From Paulownia fortunei (Eukaryota; Streptophyta; Magnoliopsida; Lamiales; Paulowniaceae): 64,000 nucleotides of DNA. The translations under genes were made by a program, and so were the position numbers. Below the pieces are notes generated by a model. That model did not search any database and was not told the DNA's origin. It saw only the letters and a list, made by a program, of their open reading frames with translations. Of this stretch, positions 61,265-64,000 are shown piece by piece; position 1 is the stretch's first letter, and every line of letters starts with the position of its first letter. The stretch is from the NCBI GenBank assembly GCA_019321725.1, contig CM033105.1:14707632-14771631 (forward strand), written 5' to 3'.

Positions 61265-64000
61265 TGTAACACCCCCATTACTACACAACTAGATATATAT
61301 TATAATTTAACATGATAGAACCTGTGTGCATGCATGGAATATTTTTTTTTTGTAACACTTTAAAAAAAGATATATCACTTTTTACATGCACAACCCTGTT
61401 TAAAATACTTTCTAACACATATCATGCATATAGCAGGATCAATATTTATATAAAGACATAACACCCACAATAACCCAATATTTACATACTTATTTACAGT
61501 AAAGTTGTAAAAGCGAAATATAGTACCAGTCTAAAATATAATACAACAGACTCAAAATATAACAAGCCAACAAAATAGCCCAACAGGTCGTCATCCATGT
61601 ACACACTCTCTCAGACACCTGCAGGAGCTCCAACCGCCGCCCAGCCAATAAAAGATGCTTTAGGTATCGTCGTACTCACCTATAATGCATAAACTATATG
61701 AGCTAACGCTCAGCAAGTAAAGATTATGCATGTCAAAGAATAATCCACAATATCGAGTCATGCATCTCAACATGCTATACCCATAATGCAATTTTATGCA
61801 TCAAAATATTTCTCTCAAAATCATTTCTTTCATGGGCCCCTGACCAACGCTACTATCCCATGCACCGGAAAAGAGCTCTGTATACCGCCATAATCCAATG
61901 GCTAATAATCATATAAGCATGCAAATCCATGCATACTCATACGCATGCAAATCCATGCACGCGAACCTGCAAATCCATGCATGCTTCGGTGCACTAGTAG
62001 TGGTCAGCAAAATATTTTCCTTTCTCACAATCATGCCGTGCAATGAAAGATTTATCACAATGCGCGTATATGATGCATGCACGTGCCAATGACAATGCTC
62101 ATGTATGTATGCTCAATTGAGAGTCCTCTACTATGCACATATGATTTATGATATTACATATAATTCACACATCTACTATGTCTATGCATTGTAGTTGCAA
62201 ATGAATCTTTACTTACATTTCACTTGGTTGGTGGCTTAGTCTAAATTTGTTTAGTATTCCTCTCCAACCTTAGATGTAAAATAGCCTGTAATATTACCCA
62301 ACATCAAGCACCATTCCCAATTTGGCAAGTTGAAAGCACAAAATCTCATACTAGACGTTAAACACCAAGCTATAAGCTAACAATCAAGCTTTCACAAACT
62401 AGAACCCAATATAGCCCCTCATATACCTCAATTTCTCATCTTAAATGCATGCAAACATCATGTAATTGAAGTATTATAACTCTAATAGCATGTACCTAAT
62501 TGTTAACACTCAATAGCAACATATCAAGGTTGAAACATGCTAAGTGATCAAATGTGGCAGATTCACATTTTCATATTTTCTTGCTGTCAAGTTTAGTTGC
62601 ATGATAATTTTAACATCCCTAAGCATATCCAATCACTCCCAAATTTTTACCACACTTATATAACATGTATATAAATGTAACCATATCATATAATTGCTAA
62701 AAATCACGGATATAGCTTCCCAAGTTCAGCTCTCTTCACGACATACTGAAACAGATTGTTTCCTACCGTGACAGTTTTGCACACTTCATGACATTAATGG
62801 TTTTGGCACCCTTAAGTATATTCAATCACTCCAAAATTTTCACCATACTTGGATAACATATATAAGGAGACAACCAGGTCATATTATTACCAAAAATAAT
62901 GGATTTAGCTCCCTTAATTCAGTTTCCTTCACAGCACACCAAAACAGATTTTGCTATTTTGGCAGTTTGAGTGTTTCTCCAATATCATTCTCTATTTCAA
63001 TTTCCAACTGATAAAACTTCATTCCAATACTCTTAACTCATATATGGTCATGTAAATGGTAATAATTATAGGTTTTATTCAACATACCATACACTTTTGA
63101 AGCCTAAAACACAAGAAAACAGTAAGATGACAGTTTCTGCCACAAGTATTTCCTATTAAGTGTTTGTGATCAAAAACCCTTTCTTTGTGCACCAAAGTCT
63201 AACTAAAAACTTCCTAACACTTTTATAAGAGATATTGAAAGCTTAATAAACCATAAAACCATTCATAATAATCTGAAAACCAAAGGCAAAACCGTAGATA
63301 AGTGTTACCTATGCAGATTTTGAGGCTAACTTGATGGTAATCACTTCTTCTTTGCTTTTCTTGCTTTTATTTCAATTTGGAATCAATTTGGATCAATTGG
63401 AGACCTTAAGGTGTGTGTTTGAAAGATGAAAATGGCTGAAAGGAGGGTCTGGTCGTTGCTTAAGGGTGAAGGGTTTGAGGTGTTAGCTTGAGATGTTAGC
63501 TTAAGCTTAATAAGAAAGCATGAGGTGGCAAGTAAATGGCAAATCTGATTTTCTCCCTTATCTTGCAGCCCTAATCTTGTGTGTCTCATCTATTTTTATT
63601 TGGTTGCAACCTATCTTAATCACCATTCATTCCCATAGGTAATTCCTATGTCCGTTCATTCGATCTCCAAACCGATTCGCATCCGATTCTTAAAGAATTA
63701 TCTAGTTTGAATTTCTAAAAACATATGCACATAAGGGCCTTGTAATATGACACTTAAATCATATTATATCATGTCCAATATCCCAAGTATGCTAATTTAC
63801 AAATATATACTTTTGAAATAACTTGATCAAATCAAATTAAACCGTATAAGGTTACTAGTAACACTTTTAGCACTTCCAAAATTATAACCTATATATCCCA
63901 TCTATATCTAATATTGATCCACCTCATTTTCTTCTTATTTCAATATAAAATCAACTACTTAGATTAAGAAATTCAATAACTAATATCGTGCAAGAACTTC
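61265..64000 (-). mobile_element. LTR 4 of the 2.9-kb family, runs off the window
   Basis: It begins TGTAACACCCCCATTAC after GTTTA (61260-61264), inside the Tat LTR. It is very close to solo LTR 2 along 2.7 kb. By comparison about 145 bp remain outside the window, so whether it is solo and whether GTTTA is duplicated cannot be seen. It has a shorter minisatellite (61917-61985). Confidence 0.88.

Overview
This window is AT-rich nuclear DNA of a flowering plant, almost certainly a eudicot. The evidence is plant gene families with GT..AG introns (an alkenal double bond reductase and a LONELY GUY-type cytokinin gene copy), plus plant-type Ty3, Ty1/copia and L1 retroelements with tRNA-Met-like primer sites. 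I found no intact host gene: both host genes are broken. Positions 1-7701 hold these two gene remnants, one Stowaway-like MITE and decayed repeat sequence. The other 56 kb is a nest of transposable elements inserted into each other.

Layout. 7702-16978: a complete but dead Ty3 Tekay-type chromovirus on + with long LTRs (about 2.3 and 2.4 kb). 17340-18571: part of an LTR that also occurs at 19676-24530. 18572-31962: one plant L1 LINE on the minus strand, read right to left, split into four pieces by three LTR insertions (19676-24530, 25996-28903, 29110-31288). The first of these carries another solo LTR (19928-22860), giving three layers. 31963-61264 and on past the window end: a Ty3 Tat-type element on the minus strand. 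Its 5' LTR and gag start lie near 61 kb, its polymerase at 40-50 kb, a 52-bp tandem array at 39.6-40.1 kb, an extra gene in antisense at 33.8-39.3 kb, and a second LTR at 32751-33454. Nested in it are a small chromovirus (40443-46037), a Ty1/copia element (50270-60358) and two solo LTRs (36135-39078 and 61265 to the end).

A 2.9-kb LTR family occurs four times, always as a solo LTR. Both full copies inserted into readable target sequence and the one inside another LTR have perfect 5-bp target duplications (GTAGA, GTTAG, GTTCC); the fourth runs off the window. Two LTRs, one Tat and one copia, have a polypurine tract on one side and a primer-binding site on the other. That is the signature of LTR-internal-LTR-internal tandem units whose second unit was later deleted.

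Coding regions of all elements carry stops and frameshifts, so none looks autonomous. The two copia LTRs are very similar by eye (youngest pair); the Tekay LTRs are more diverged. The points most worth following are the antisense gene inside the Tat element, with its own TATA box, likely introns and poly(A) signal; the Tat gag/LINE ORF1 fusion at 31962; and the two shared LTRs.
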